From: Multifurca ochricompacta
Lineage: Eukaryota; Basidiomycota; Agaricomycetes; Russulales; Russulaceae
DNA: 64,000 bases
NCBI GenBank assembly: GCA_022496185.1
Contig: WTXG01000050.1
Location: 124,001 to 188,000, forward strand
Direction of reading: 5' to 3'
Positions 33,976 to 45,301 of this stretch are shown one piece after another. The position numbers and the translations under genes were made by a program. Position 1 is the stretch's first letter, and each line of letters starts with the position of its first letter. Under the pieces are notes generated by a model that was not told the origin of the DNA, did no database searches, and was given only the letters and a program-made list of their open reading frames with translations.

Positions 33976-34295
33976 GGCCTTTATCCCTCATTATTTATTA
34001 TCTGGCACTTGTGGACTTATTCCCAGTGCGCACAGACCATTTCCCCTGGCCCCCATGGGTATATAAGGGTGTCTGTTTCATCTCTTCCACTTCAGAGTTC
34101 TTCTAACCTCTGAAGTGTAAGTTCCTTTTACTATACTCTTCTTTACCTTTGACTAACTGTCTTCTGTAGACTACTTGTCTTTTAGGTCAGTAGTATAGTT
34201 GTATAGAGTTCTTCTAACCTCTGAAGTACTACTTGTCTTTTAGCCTCACTGCTACTAACCACAGTCAGTATAACCAGCAGCATGATTGTTTGACA
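33976..34295 (+). repeat. copia LTR shared by Cop1 and Cop3, second part
   Basis: Completes a 511-bp LTR with 12433-12623. TATATAA at 34060-34066; an inverted repeat CTTCAGAG/CTCTGAAG at 34090-34115 sits where transcription should start. A 111-bp unit is tandemly repeated (starts 34094 and 34205). Ends tttgaca at the primer site. Confidence 0.92.
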
Positions 34296-34307
34296 GGTTA
34301 TGGGCCC
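34296..34307 (+). promoter_or_regulatory. copia primer-binding site (Cop3)
   Basis: GGTTATGGGCCC directly follows the LTR. It can pair with the anticodon arm of initiator tRNA-Met (GGGCUCAUAACC), with one G-U pair, as in Drosophila copia, which uses a cut half-tRNA. Confidence 0.65.
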
Positions 34308-34918
34308 TGACCACTCATACTGACTGTTTATTCCCCTTTGTTCATAAACAGCTCAACTCACTTTTTGCACATCAAGCTCACAAAGGCTTCAAAGTCTTTC
34401 CCACCAGCTTCTTCCTGTGAGCTTTCTTATTTACCATCTGTGCACCTTAACACCCCACAGGATGATGCAGTTTACTGCTCATCCTGAACTGTTTGGCTAG
34501 CCCTTTGGGGTTCTTGCAAAAGGTGATGAGGGACCCTAAGTGGGTGAAACACCTTGAGCTCCTTGAGTGTGCACTAGGTATTAGTAATTTCTTAGTTGTA
34601 GCTGGGTTTTCATCCCATAGATAGTCTTAGTAGGCCTATAGCCAGAAGCTTGTGGCTTTAAGTCCAGTTAATGCTTGGCTCGATCTGTAAGCCAGGTTTA
34701 GTGACCTGCAGGTAGAGTTTAGGGTCTAGAACAAGGCATGGGTAGTCACTCCTATGATGCTTGGGCTCGATACAAGTAGGCTGCACTACTATAGTCTTTA
34801 CATAGTAGCTAGAAGGTTTTGTCTCTGGGCAGAAGTATTCACTGCCATGTTGTGGGGGTTCGCCCCACCAGAGGAAACCTAATAGTCTACTCAGTCATGG
34901 CCCCAATCATCTAGGGCT
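34308..34918 (+). other. Cop3 leader, 5' part
   Basis: Non-coding 5' leader between primer site and the Cop2 insertion. Similar stretches occur in Cop4 (50236 on) and, inverted, in Cop2 (47478-48402). No frame of note. Confidence 0.8.
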
Positions 34919-34923
34919 TAATC

Positions 34924-35324
34924 TGTCAAACAATCATGCTGCTGGTTATACTGACTGTGGTTAGTAGTGGTAAGGCTAGAAAGACAAGTATACTTCAGAG
35001 GTTTGAAGAAACTCTGAAGTGAAAGACACGAAACAGACACCCTTATATACCCATAGGGGCCAGGGGAAATGGTCTGTGCGCACTGGGAGTAAGTCCACAA
35101 GTGCCGGACAATAAACAATGAGGGATAACAGCCATTGGCCAAGGAGATATCACATGCTTACTGTGCATTACTAAGGACATCACTAATCAGCTGAGTAAGA
35201 AGGGAAAGAAGTGTAATAAAGATAACATAAAAAGTCCGAAACTCCGGAACCTAATCTAATCTTATCTACAGCTAAAGCGATCCTTAGATGCCTGAAGCAT
35301 CTCCAGACACATCCTGTGTCAACA
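34924..35324 (-). repeat. 3' LTR of Cop2 (401 bp)
   Basis: tgtcaaacaatc to tgtcaaca on the plus strand. Followed by the purine tract read on the minus strand as ggaggga. Confidence 0.94.
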
Positions 35325-35619
35325 TCCCTCCATGGTGAAGGCATCAATCATTAATGGAAATGAGTTAAATGAGCACACCGCTGTTCACAATTGAATGAAC
35401 ATATCACCAGAGATCCAACTTCTCTAACTCTCAAGTGTGGGTTGTGAGCTTTGCATACGAGTTGTAGATTCGCTTATGCAGGCTGAAACGCCTGACATAT
35501 TTGAATGTCTACTTCTGGCAAGCTCACACCACTTGCATCACTCTTGAGGTCGAGAACATGCTCATGTTGCATGGTGGGAAAGTGAGACTGGTATACAAAG
35601 TCTCCAGATTCCAGCTCTT
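35325..35619 (-). other. Cop2 3' untranslated region
   Basis: Inverted counterpart of 12183-12432 with small indels. No open frame. Confidence 0.7.
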
Positions 35620-37773
35620 TCATTCCAGCACTAGTCCAAATCCAGTTACCATGAGATCAAAAGATGATCTAGGCAGAGACTTTGTAAGGCCATCTGCTAG
35701 CATCTCTCCAGTGGGAGTTCGTACCAAGTCAATCTGGTGTGATTCTACATACTCCCTAATGGCATGGTACTTTATTGGTATGTGCTTTGATCACCTTCCT
35801 GTGACAGGGTTTAATGCAAGATCTACTGCACCCTTATTGTCACAATGCAGTTGTATGGGTGAATCAACTTCATATCCCAATTCCTGCATGAATGTCCTAT
35901 ACCACGCTGCCTGATTTGAAGCCTCAGCAAGGCTCATATACTCGGCTTCAGTGGTGGACTGTGCTACTGTCTTCTGCTTTCTGGAACACCAGCTAATGGC
36001 TCCATTAGCAAGGAAAAAGACATAGCCTGAGGTGGAGTGGCAGTCCTCTTGATCTCCCCATGAGGAGTCCACATAGCCGTGAAGGCCAGCTTCACCATTC
36101 CCTCCAGAATAGCGCAACTTGTAGTCTTTTGTAGCATTTAAGTAAGCTAAGACATACTTTGCTAGTTGCATGTGCTGCTGGGAAGGGTTGGAAGCGAATT
36201 GGCTAAGGCGTGCAACAGCAAAACTAATGTCAGGTCTGCTTCCAATATGCACCCAAAGCAGAGACCCCATTAACTGCTGATACTTCTTAATATCAGAAGT
36301 AGATGCCTGGTCTTCAAACTTGACCAAATGAACATCCACGCCAGAGGGTAGAGGAGTATATACTGGGTTGGAATCCCCCATTCCAAACTTCTCAACTATG
36401 GAAGACACATAGGCTGTTTGGTCAATATCCAGTGTCTTGTTAGGATGATCCCTGGTGATATTAACTCCAAGGTAAGACTGGATTTTGCCAAGATCGGTCA
36501 TCTCATATCAGTTAGATAGAGAGTCCTTCAGCCATTGAATCTTCTTAGTGGAGGACCCAAGTATAGTGATGTCATCAACATATAGAATGACGAAAAGTGA
36601 ACCATCCCCCTCTTGGTGATGATACATATATACTCCTGCATCAGAGTATGTCCAAGTGAAGCTCAGTTCATTGAGAACTGCATGGAATTGCAAGTTCCAT
36701 GCCTGGGAAGCTTGTTTGAGGCCATACAGAGCCTTCTGTAGCCTACAAACTTTGGACTCTTGTCCAGCAACAACAAAACCAATAGGTTGCTCCATATAAA
36801 TCTCCTCATCCAGATCACCATGTAGGAATGCTGATTTGACATCCATCTGGTGGATTTCCCAATCCTCAAGCACGGCCAATGCTAATAATAGTCTAAGAGA
36901 CTCAAATCTGGTGACTGGGGAGAAGGTTTCATTGAAATCCACCCCCTCTATTTGGGTGAACCCTTTTGCTACAAGCCTAGCACGAAAGCGTCCATCTGCT
37001 TTCAATTTAAAGACCCACTTTGACTTTACAGCCTTTCTACCTTCAGGAAGGTCTTCAAGGCACCACACTTTAAGTTTTTCTAAGGCATCAATTTCATATT
37101 GACATGCCTCAAGCCAATCACTGGCATTATCAGACTCCATTGCTTCTTTAAAAGTAAGAGGATCCCTATACGGGGATCCTGCAGCATTGAGTAGATCCAT
37201 CTGACCAAGTCTGGAAGAACCCTGCACAAACTCTGCATTATCCTCATTGTAGAAGTGGGGATTCAGATGACGATTGTGATTGGGACGTGCAGTATCCAAG
37301 TCTAAATCTTCTTGGATTGCCCTATCTCGTTGTTCAGAGCGTGGACTTGTCCTCTGAAAATTAGGTTGAGGAAGTCTGCCTGCAATTCTTTCTGATTTTC
37401 TAATTGCATGGGTTCTTTTGGGAGGGGAGGAAGGTTCCATGACTTGTGATGGAGGAGTCTGATATATAGTCTGAGGGTGTGTGGTGTCTACATTACATGT
37501 GGGTGTGGTAGGCTGAGGTGGTAATTGAGGAGGTATGATGTCCTCCTGTTCCTCTTCTAGGTCTTCGTCATCTTGAGGAGCCTCAGGAACATGTGTAGCA
37601 GTTGCTGGTGGTGGCTGGACATTGCCACCAGGTATAGTAAATGAGCCACCTTCACTAGGTTGCTCTATTGGTTTATCTGCTCTGCTGTCCTTCACAGAGC
37701 GGGATGGGAAGGATCTCTCATCAAATGTAACATCTCGTGAAGAGATGAGAGACTGGATACGACTATCCCAAAG
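35620..37773 (-). pseudogene. pol: Cop2 pol, integrase C-terminus to RNase H
   Basis: Second half of the polyprotein after the B1 insertion. RT (LYGLKQ, YVDDITILGSS) and RNase H are well kept. TGA at 36502-36504 and 35791-35793, at the same two codons as in Cop1. Ends at TGA 35620. A short CpG change (FNETFSP for FDETFSP) and few others separate it from Cop1. Confidence 0.93.
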
Positions 37774-38367
37774 TGTAACGCCTGGTGCGGGCGTTCGTCA
37801 CAACGTGTGAGGAGTCACGTAGCAAAACTACAAAGTCAAGTGTGCACTGTCTTTCAAGTACACGGAGTTCGAGTGAGAAGTCAATACCAAGGAGCTAATC
37901 CCTTAGTACCGGTGAGCGGAGGAGTGCCAGAAGCACTGAGACAATTCAAAGGTCGGGTCTTAGGAATCACCCAGAAGGTAATGCACCAAGTCGATTAAGA
38001 AGTCGAGTCTAAGGCATACAGGCTATCTAGGCAGGCCTTATATACGTAATAGAGGTCGGAGTCTGAATCGGAGTATCGTACTTGGCGTATCAACAAGATC
38101 GTAATATGTCCAAAGAGGGAACGGAGTCAAGTGGGCCAGATGAGAATATACGTAGACGGATCTGGTATAGTCATGATTCTGGTGGGAAAATACGTAAGTG
38201 TTCCGACGTAAAGTACGAGTCATAGATAAGCACAGCATGAGTCAGAGATAAGGGACAAACAGGGACAAAGCCTGTCACAACACAGTCAACAAAGAGGATC
38301 AACACGTCCCAACAACAAGTCACATGATGGGGAAAGGAGACAAGACGATGCAGTGGGGTTTGTAACA
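37774..38367 (-). repeat. 3' LTR of B1 (594 bp)
   Basis: tgtaacgcctgg to tttgtaaca. Keeps the perfect partner of the primer site (38000-38010), 34 bases after TATATAA (38038-38044). Confidence 0.95.
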
Positions 38368-38398
38368 TTACCCCCTCTCTAAGTCCTAGCAGAGCCAG

Positions 38399-39589
38399 CT
38401 AGATTGGCATACCATCGTCATCCTGGACAAGGGAGAGATAGTCGTCGGCTACGGCATAGTGATCAGCATCGTAGTTTTCCTTTTCTTCGTCTGCGGGGCA
38501 AACGTGTGTTCGTAGAAAACCGTAGGGCCCCCGTCTCCCACAGCGAAAGCAGCCATCGTAAACATGACAGTCGATCTCTCGATGACCGGCATTGTGGGAG
38601 AGACACTTGCCACACCACCCTGAGGGGTTCTGGATGGTGGGGGCCTGCGTGAGCCGTCGGAACAAGCATTGGCGACTCCAGTGCGAGGTGCTTTGACAAT
38701 GTCGGCATCATTTCGCGGCCTTGGGGCAACACCAGCTGAGATGGTACTTGCTGCTGCAGCGCCAGCAAAGCTTGCCATCAGGATTTTCATGGAGGCGTGG
38801 CATTTCAAGGCAGTGGGGGTTAAGCCGGGGTGCAAGGTCGAGGTGGCGACGAGGGAGTGGTCGCGCAAAAATATCGGCGTACCGTTCGGAAATGATTTGG
38901 TAAGCCTCTCCGTGTTCCAACCGTGTCCTGATGCTCACCAGGTGCTGCTCTATATCAAAGACCCCCCGGTTAAGCTTTACCATCTGTCGTTCGTAGTCGC
39001 GGCGTTGCATCTCTAAGTTATCCTGAAGTGCCTGGAACTTGCGGAGTCGTGCAATTTTGGCGGTTAATCGCGGCATCCGTAGGTCTCGAAGTACTTCATT
39101 AATTGCAAAGGCGTGTGGGTCATGGGCTGAGAGATGTTGCAAATGTTCAGGCCCTAGGACAAAATGCAGTCGTCCGACGTTCTTCTCTTCGAGATAGACC
39201 CAGGCCCCATAGACAGGCCCTCCCTTCTCTAGGCACCCAGCTACGTCCATACCTTCATTGGTGTAATAAATATATTTGGCCACCTCTGTAGTGCCGTCGT
39301 TCTTGGTCGATGGGATCATAAGCGGGAAGTAGAATTGTGAGTTGGGGTTGTTGGGGAAGAAGGGGAACTCAGGAGACTTGTCACCGAAATCAATGTCAAT
39401 CAGGTTGTTTGGATGGGGGTGTTCGGGCAAATTAAAATCTTTGTCGATGTCGATGATTCTGTCCCCTTGGGCCACTTGGGCAGTCGCATCGTAGTTAATA
39501 GGAGAAAGTGGGCGAGAAGGAGGATGCAGAGGAGTAAGTATGGGAAACGCATCGATGGCGGCAGAGGCGTGGATCTTAGATGATGACAT
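38399..39589 (-). pseudogene. accessory extension of B1, fused in frame to pol
   Basis: The same protein as the A1/A3 accessory ORF (start MSSSK at 39589; YIYYTNEGMDVAGC, CWRCSSKYHLSWCC, CGKCLSHNAGHREIDC). Here pol runs into it with no stop: DFYRRHPEADKEPEK continues straight to MSSSK. One TGG has become TGA at 38708 before the second knuckle. The family B arrangement shows the accessory part can be a C-terminal pol extension. Confidence 0.85.
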
Positions 39590-42500
39590 GGGTGAGTTTC
39601 TGATCAGTTGTGGGGGAGAGAGCTGTTTGGCAACTCGTATTTTCTCTGGCTCTTTATCTGCCTCTGGGTGGCGTCTATAGAAGTCTTCGATGAGCTTGGG
39701 TGCAAAGACATCCGCAGCAGGTTCCCACGAGCTGTCGGCATCTGGGAATCCCTTCCATTTGATCAAGTAATGAAGTCTTCGATTACGTCCTCGACCCTTC
39801 CATTTGGTGTCAGCAATATGTTCTACTTCCCATTCCGGTTCTCCATCAACGAGGTCAGGGGGAGGTCTGGGAAAGTTCTGTCCATGAATGGCGGTTTCTT
39901 TGTACGGCGTCAGAAGGTTCGCATGGAAGACAGGGTGTATCTTCCAGGTGGCGGGTAACATGAGCTTATACATAATGTCCAAGAGCTTCTGTTCGATCAC
40001 GAAGGGGCCATGGCGTCTGGGAGCTAATTTTGCCGTTGGGTGTGACATGTGGATATTGCGCCCTTCTAGCCAGACTTGATCTCCGACATGGTAGGGCATA
40101 AACTTAGTGGGCTTCTCGGCCAGGGTCCTTTGCGCCTTCTGAAGATTTCTACTGGCTGATTCCCATATTTCTTCCCATTGGTCGATGCGCTGTGTCACAG
40201 ATGGTACATTCGTAGGTTTGTCTGTCCATGTAGTGCAGGGGTTCCATCCCATAATAAGGGAGAAGGGAGTGGTCTTTGTCGTTCCATTTGGCCAACTATT
40301 ATGCGCAAACTCAGCTGTTGCTAGCCATCCTGCCCAGTCATTCTGTCGTTCGTTACACCAGAACCGAAGGTATTGTTCTAGCCATTGGTTCGTCCGTTCC
40401 GACTGTCCATCCGTCTGAGGGTGATACGCAGTGGAGATGTTCTGCTGAATGTCGAGACGTTTACAGAGGGCTCGAGCGAACATGGAGGCGAATCGTGGGT
40501 CTTGGTCAGAAATAATCTTCTGTGGCAGTCCGTAATGTCGGTAGACATGATTCAGGTAGAGTTTCGCAACTCCCTCTGCTGATATTGTCTCGTTACAGGG
40601 GATGAAGAGGGCAGCCTTTGAATAGTCGTGGTCTGTGATGGTGAGTATCGAGTCGTATCCTTGTGACCGTGGGAGTTTGACAATGAAGTCCATGGCGATG
40701 GTCTGAAAGGGAGCTGTCGCAACTGGTGTGATGGGTGAAAGTGCTGGCGGTCTCGGGTGAGTGTTTACTTTGTTCGCCTGGCATTCTGCACATCCTTTGA
40801 TGTATGCTTCAATGTCCTTTTTCATGTTTGGCCACCAGTAATCTCGTTTGGCAAGGGCGTAGGTATTTGCAATGCCAGGGTGTCCTGCAGAGGGAAGGTC
40901 GTGGTGAAAATGAATCACCCCCCTCTTAATGTTGTCGCCACCGGTGACAACCAATCGATCGCTGTCCTTCCACCAGAGGCCGTCCTTTATCTTTATGTTG
41001 TGCGGTTCTGCCCAAGATTTGCATAATTCCTGGTTCATATTCTGCATAACTTGGGCCCACAAATCCATGTTGTGGAGGCTAACTACAGCGGTCTTTGCGA
41101 AGACGTCTTCTGGTAAAACAACGATGTTGTCATTGTCGTTTTCTCCTTCATCTCGTCCGGCTGGTCTGGACAGGGCGTCGGCTCGTGCATTACGAGCCCC
41201 GGGTAGGTGCTTGAGTATGAAGTTATACTCTTCAAGCTCCAGGACTTCTCGTGCTATTCGTCAGCTGATCTTGTGCGGTTCTCTCCAGTACAAAAGGTTG
41301 GAGTGGTCGGTATAGATGATGGTTTTGTGCGGAGATCCAGCCAAATATGGTCGCCAATGTCATAACGCTTTAACGATAGCCAATAATTCCCTGTCCCAAA
41401 TGTCATAATTTCTTTCTGCCGGTGAGAACATTTCCAAGTAGAATGCGACGGGATGAAGAATTCCTTCAGTATTTCTCTGCGACAAGACTGCGCCATTGGC
41501 ATACATGGAAGCATCGACCTCCAGTTCAAAGGGTTTGGCTAGGTCGGGTTGAATAAGAACCGGCTCAGAGCTGATAATTGTTTTAATCTGGTCGAATGCT
41601 TTCTGCTGTAGTTCGTCCCAGTGCCAGGGCATGTCTTTTTTCAACAAATCATTAAGCGGTCGGGTGATGGCCAAGAATCCTTTGACGAAGCGTCGGTAGA
41701 AATTACAGAATCCAATGAATGATCTGACATCCTTTGTACATTGTGGGGCGGTCCATTCTCGAATGCCTTGTACCTTCACAGGGTCCATGCGTACTTGTCC
41801 CCCTTCTAGGATAACCCCCAGGTATTCAACCGTTGTCTGTTCGAAGGAGCATTTGGCGGGTTTCAGATAGAGGTCATGTTTTGCCAGGATCTCCAGTACT
41901 TCGTGAACTCGGGTTCGATGGTGATGGATGTCATCCTTCGTGGCTACCAAAATGTCATCCATGTACACCACAACCTCCTCTGTGAGGATCAGGTCTCGGA
42001 AAATGTGATTCATCATGGCTTGGAAGGTCGCCGGTGAGTTTGTCAAGCCAAAGAACATAACGTTGGGTTCAAAGAGTCCTTGATTGGTCTTGAAGGCGGC
42101 TTTAGGCTGGTCACCTTCTCGGATACGAATGTTGTTATACCCCCAACGAATGTCCATTTTCGAAAACAAGGCTTTGTCGTGCATTTTATCAATGATTTCT
42201 GAGATTAAAGGAAGTGGGTAGTTGTTTTTCACCGTGAGTTCGTTAATTCGTCTGTAGTCTTGTACCGGTCGCAGTTTCCTGTCCTTCTTCTTAATGAAAA
42301 AGAAGGGTGACGCATAAGGCGAGTTGGAAGGTCGTATATATCCTTTCGCCAGGTGTTCCTCCAGGAAGGTAGAAAGCGCTTCCTTTTCTGGTTGTGATAA
42401 GGGATAGATCTTACAGTCCACTGATCGTGGGGCATCCGGGACGAAGTCAATAGCATGGTCCCAAGGTTGAGAGGGAGGGAAGCGTTGTGATTCTTCTTCT

Positions 42501-43164
42501 GAGAAGACCTTCCAGTGTCGATGATATTCTGCCGGGACTACTTCTTCAAACGTCTTTTCTGGGTTCTTCTGTGCCTCTGCCTGGGCCAGTTCCAATGACT
42601 TCATAACATAACAATACACCTGATCCACAGGTTCTACGTCACTCCAGGTGACAGCCGATCCCATGACAATAGCATGGGTGAGAGGGTGTCGTGCAGCATA
42701 GTCATACCCTAGGGACGTGATGATGACTGGGTAGAAGTCCCTATCCATGGTGGCCTCTGCCCAATTGATCTTGGGTTCGAATGCTGCCAACCATGGGTAT
42801 CCTAGAACCATGTCTTCCTCTCCTAGATCTGTGATGAGGAAACGAAGTTGCTTCGTTCGTTCCCCAACTTGTACTTCCAAATCACAGCAATGCGTGATCT
42901 TCCCAGCTTTGTTAGCTGTCCCATCTATGTTCCAAATGTTTTTCTCTTGGGGGAGTAACTGCGTCCCCAGTCCTAGCGTCCTCTGGAGTCGTTGGCTAAT
43001 GAAGTTGTCTGTAGCTCCAGAGTCAATCAAGATTCGTCTGTCGGCCGTCTTCTGTTTGGTTTCAAAATGTACTGGTATTTTTAATGATTTGAAACGACTA
43101 GTGTACACAGAAGTTACATGGAGTGCTCTTGCCCAGGCCGATGGGGTCGAGCCGATCAAAAATC
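39590..43164 (-). pseudogene. pol: gypsy pol of B1, two TGA stops
   Basis: Protease LIDSGATDNFIS near 43020, RT with YMDDILVATKDD near 41960, RNase H, integrase (ISDQDPRF with DQD, QSERTNQ) and chromodomain (YLIKWKGFPDADSSW) near 39700-39780. TGA for CGA at 41358 (KAL-stop-HWRP) and 41261 (KIS-stop-RIA); otherwise one frame from the -1 site to 38711. Confidence 0.93.
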
Positions 43165-44685
43165 CTTTTGGCCAAAGGCCTTGTCGACGATCAAGGCATG
43201 TACTGCCTCGTCTTCGTTCATCATATGCTCCCAGATGGCTGCCGCTTTCTGTTCTTTGGTCTTTGGGGCGGTCACTGGGTTTTCTTTTACTGGGGTAGGT
43301 AGGTTCTGCACTGGCGGTGTCGTGATGGCGGCGGCTACTGTTGCTTCAGCGGCACGAACTGTCCTTTTTGGGCAAAATCGCGACATATGCCCTTGCGCTC
43401 GGCAGTGAAAGCAGCGCCCTTCCTTCATGAGGTTCTTTTTTTCATCATCGGTAAGGGCTGCATGGGCCTTGGTGCGATCTGCCGATGTGTCCATGGCGTT
43501 GGGGTCTCGAGGGTGGGTAGGTTTCACCCCAAACGCCGCCTTCCACTGATCACGGGTTTTACCCTTCTTCATATCAACTCCAAATCGTGTTTGGAAGTCG
43601 AGATAATCCTGCTGCTGTGTTCTGGCAGCGCTTGTCCACTGGCTCCATGACTCGGGGTGATGGAATTGGATGATGTTTTTCACCAGGGGGTTGGGCAATC
43701 CCTGGGAGAAGAGGTCAAGCGTTGCCTCCTCATTCACATCGTACCCCGCTCTTTTGGCCAGGTTGCGAAATCTGGCTACATAGCCATCCAGGTCACCTCT
43801 CTCCATTTTGAGGGACTTCAGTTCTCTGGCAGCCTTCTGCTTGGCCTGCCCATCTGTGAAGGCGTCTTTGAATCTTTGCGCCACTACATCCCACAGATCT
43901 TCGTCTGTGGTTCTGGTTCCGGCTGTAACTCTGTCGTTCAGCCATTCAATCTGCTCCATTGTCCAATCATCGACGGAATCCCCTCTGATAAGTGAGAGGA
44001 AGAGGTTGGTGTGTTGGAAGGGGTTCACAATCTGTGGGACGTCATGATTGAAATTTTTGAACGTCTCGAACTCGAGCATGAACTTCTTGCTCTGTGATCG
44101 ATCACCAGTGAATGTTGTCGGCAGGACCCCCGTAAGGCGTCCTGATGGAGGGGGAAGGTTCGGGGCAGGGACAACTGGAGCGGGGTCGGGTAACTGTGCA
44201 GCGATGGTCGACATCTTTGGGTAGATGATGGTTGGGGTGTCTGAGGTTTGTCGTGTAATCTGGGGAGAGACTAAAGCAGGTGTTCTGAACGTAGTGCTCT
44301 CTGGTGCAACTGTCTGAGCCGTAAAACTAGTGGCTATGACTTGTGCGTCTTCGCTGCCTTCTTCGATATATTCTTCTGGTTCTGAATCTGTGACGATGGC
44401 TGGAGGATTTTCTCTCCAAGGTCCTAAGCCGTACTCTGGTGGGGTGGGTCCTGTGGTGACCCAGGAACGATGGCTTCTAGAGTAACGGATACGGTACCAG
44501 ACCCTCTTCTGTTCGTCGTATTCAACTGGCTGGTACTGATTGTCGTGATAGACGTAGTATCCAAACTCGGTTTCAAAATCTTTCCAGACGGCAGAGCCAA
44601 GGACTTGTTGTGAAAGATTATCCTCGTCTCGGCGGTCGATGAGTTCTTCGTTGTGCAAGGTCTGACTGCGGCTGGATGAAGCCAC
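43156..44685 (-). CDS. gag: gypsy gag of B1, intact
   Basis: 509 codons with no break. The frame opens at GTG 44685 with A at -3 and G at +4, ten codons from the primer site, and an in-frame TAA just before; the first ATG is codon 158 (MSTIA, 44214). N-terminal conserved region WKDFETEFGYYVYHDN, acidic linker, Pro-rich PDPAP, capsid (GDRSQSKKFMLEF), knuckle CFHCRAQGHMSRFC near 43410. Whether translation starts at the GTG, at the ATG or after splicing cannot be told from sequence. Confidence 0.88.
   Translation of the reverse strand: MASSSRSQTLHNEELIDRRDEDNLSQQVLGSAVWKDFETEFGYYVYHDNQYQPVEYDEQKRVWYRIRYSRSHRSWVTTGPTPPEYGLGPWRENPPAIVTDSEPEEYIEEGSEDAQVIATSFTAQTVAPESTTFRTPALVSPQITRQTSDTPTIIYPKMSTIAAQLPDPAPVVPAPNLPPPSGRLTGVLPTTFTGDRSQSKKFMLEFETFKNFNHDVPQIVNPFQHTNLFLSLIRGDSVDDWTMEQIEWLNDRVTAGTRTTDEDLWDVVAQRFKDAFTDGQAKQKAARELKSLKMERGDLDGYVARFRNLAKRAGYDVNEEATLDLFSQGLPNPLVKNIIQFHHPESWSQWTSAARTQQQDYLDFQTRFGVDMKKGKTRDQWKAAFGVKPTHPRDPNAMDTSADRTKAHAALTDDEKKNLMKEGRCFHCRAQGHMSRFCPKRTVRAAEATVAAAITTPPVQNLPTPVKENPVTAPKTKEQKAAAIWEHMMNEDEAVHALIVDKAFGQKDF
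43159..43165 (-). promoter_or_regulatory. -1 frameshift heptamer GGATTTT, gag-pol (B1)
   Basis: GAT TTT then TGA in gag; GGA TTT TTG in pol. A hairpin (GCTC/GAGC around CCCA/TGGG, 43125-43152) begins six bases after the heptamer. Confidence 0.72.
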
Positions 44686-44694
44686 AGTGGGGAG

Positions 44695-44705
44695 AGACTC
44701 GACTT
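44695..44705 (-). promoter_or_regulatory. self-complementary primer-binding site (B1)
   Basis: AAGTCGAGTCT, as in family A, two bases inside the LTR. Perfect partner in the left LTR; one CpG mismatch in the right LTR (44934-44944). Confidence 0.8.
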
Positions 44706-44707
44706 AA

Positions 44708-45301
44708 TGTAACACCTGGTGCGGGCGTTTGTCACGACGTGTGAGGAGTCGCGTAGCAAAACTACGAAGTCAAGTGTGCACTGTCTTTCAAGTACACGGA
44801 GTTCGAGTGAGAAGTCAATACCAAGGAGCTAATCCCTTAGTACCGGTGAGCGGAGGAGTGCCAGAAGCACTGAGACAATTCAAAGGTCGGGTCTTAGGAA
44901 TCACCCAGAAGGTAATGCACCAAGTTGATTAAGAAGTTGAGTCTAAGGCATACAGGCTATCTAGGCAGGCCTTATATACGTAATAGAGGTCGGAGTCTGA
45001 ATCGGAATATCGTACTCGGCATATCAACAAGATCGTAATATGTCCAAAGAGGGAACGGAGTCAAGTGGGCCAGATGAGAATATACGTAGACGGATCTGGT
45101 ATAGTCGTGATTCTGGTGGGAAAATACGTAAGCATTCCGACGTAAAGTACGAGTCATAGATAAGCACAGCATGAGTCAGAGATAAGGGACAAACAGGGAC
45201 AAAGCCTGTCACAACACAGTCAACAAAGAGGATCAACACGTCCCAACAATGAGTCACATGATGGGGAAAGGAGACAAGACGACGCAGTGGGGTTTGTAAC
45301 A
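44708..45301 (-). repeat. 5' LTR of B1 (594 bp)
   Basis: Twin of 37774-38367, equal length. Differences are few and mostly CpG. Confidence 0.95.

Larger units (their letters stand above)
37774..45301 (-). mobile_element. gypsy B1, the best preserved chromovirus here
   Basis: 594-bp LTRs and duplication caaag (37769-37773, 45302-45306) inside Cop2 pol. Order on the minus strand: LTR, primer site, intact gag, -1 overlap, pol plus accessory extension in one frame, purine tract, LTR. Only three stop codons separate it from a complete coding set. Confidence 0.95.

Noticed and set aside
34700..34890. B-box-like gggggttcgcccc in the copia leader, suggesting a tRNA or SINE
   Set aside because: No acceptable A box at the right distance, no cloverleaf and no 3' tail. 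It is a short hairpin in a leader shared by the copia copies.
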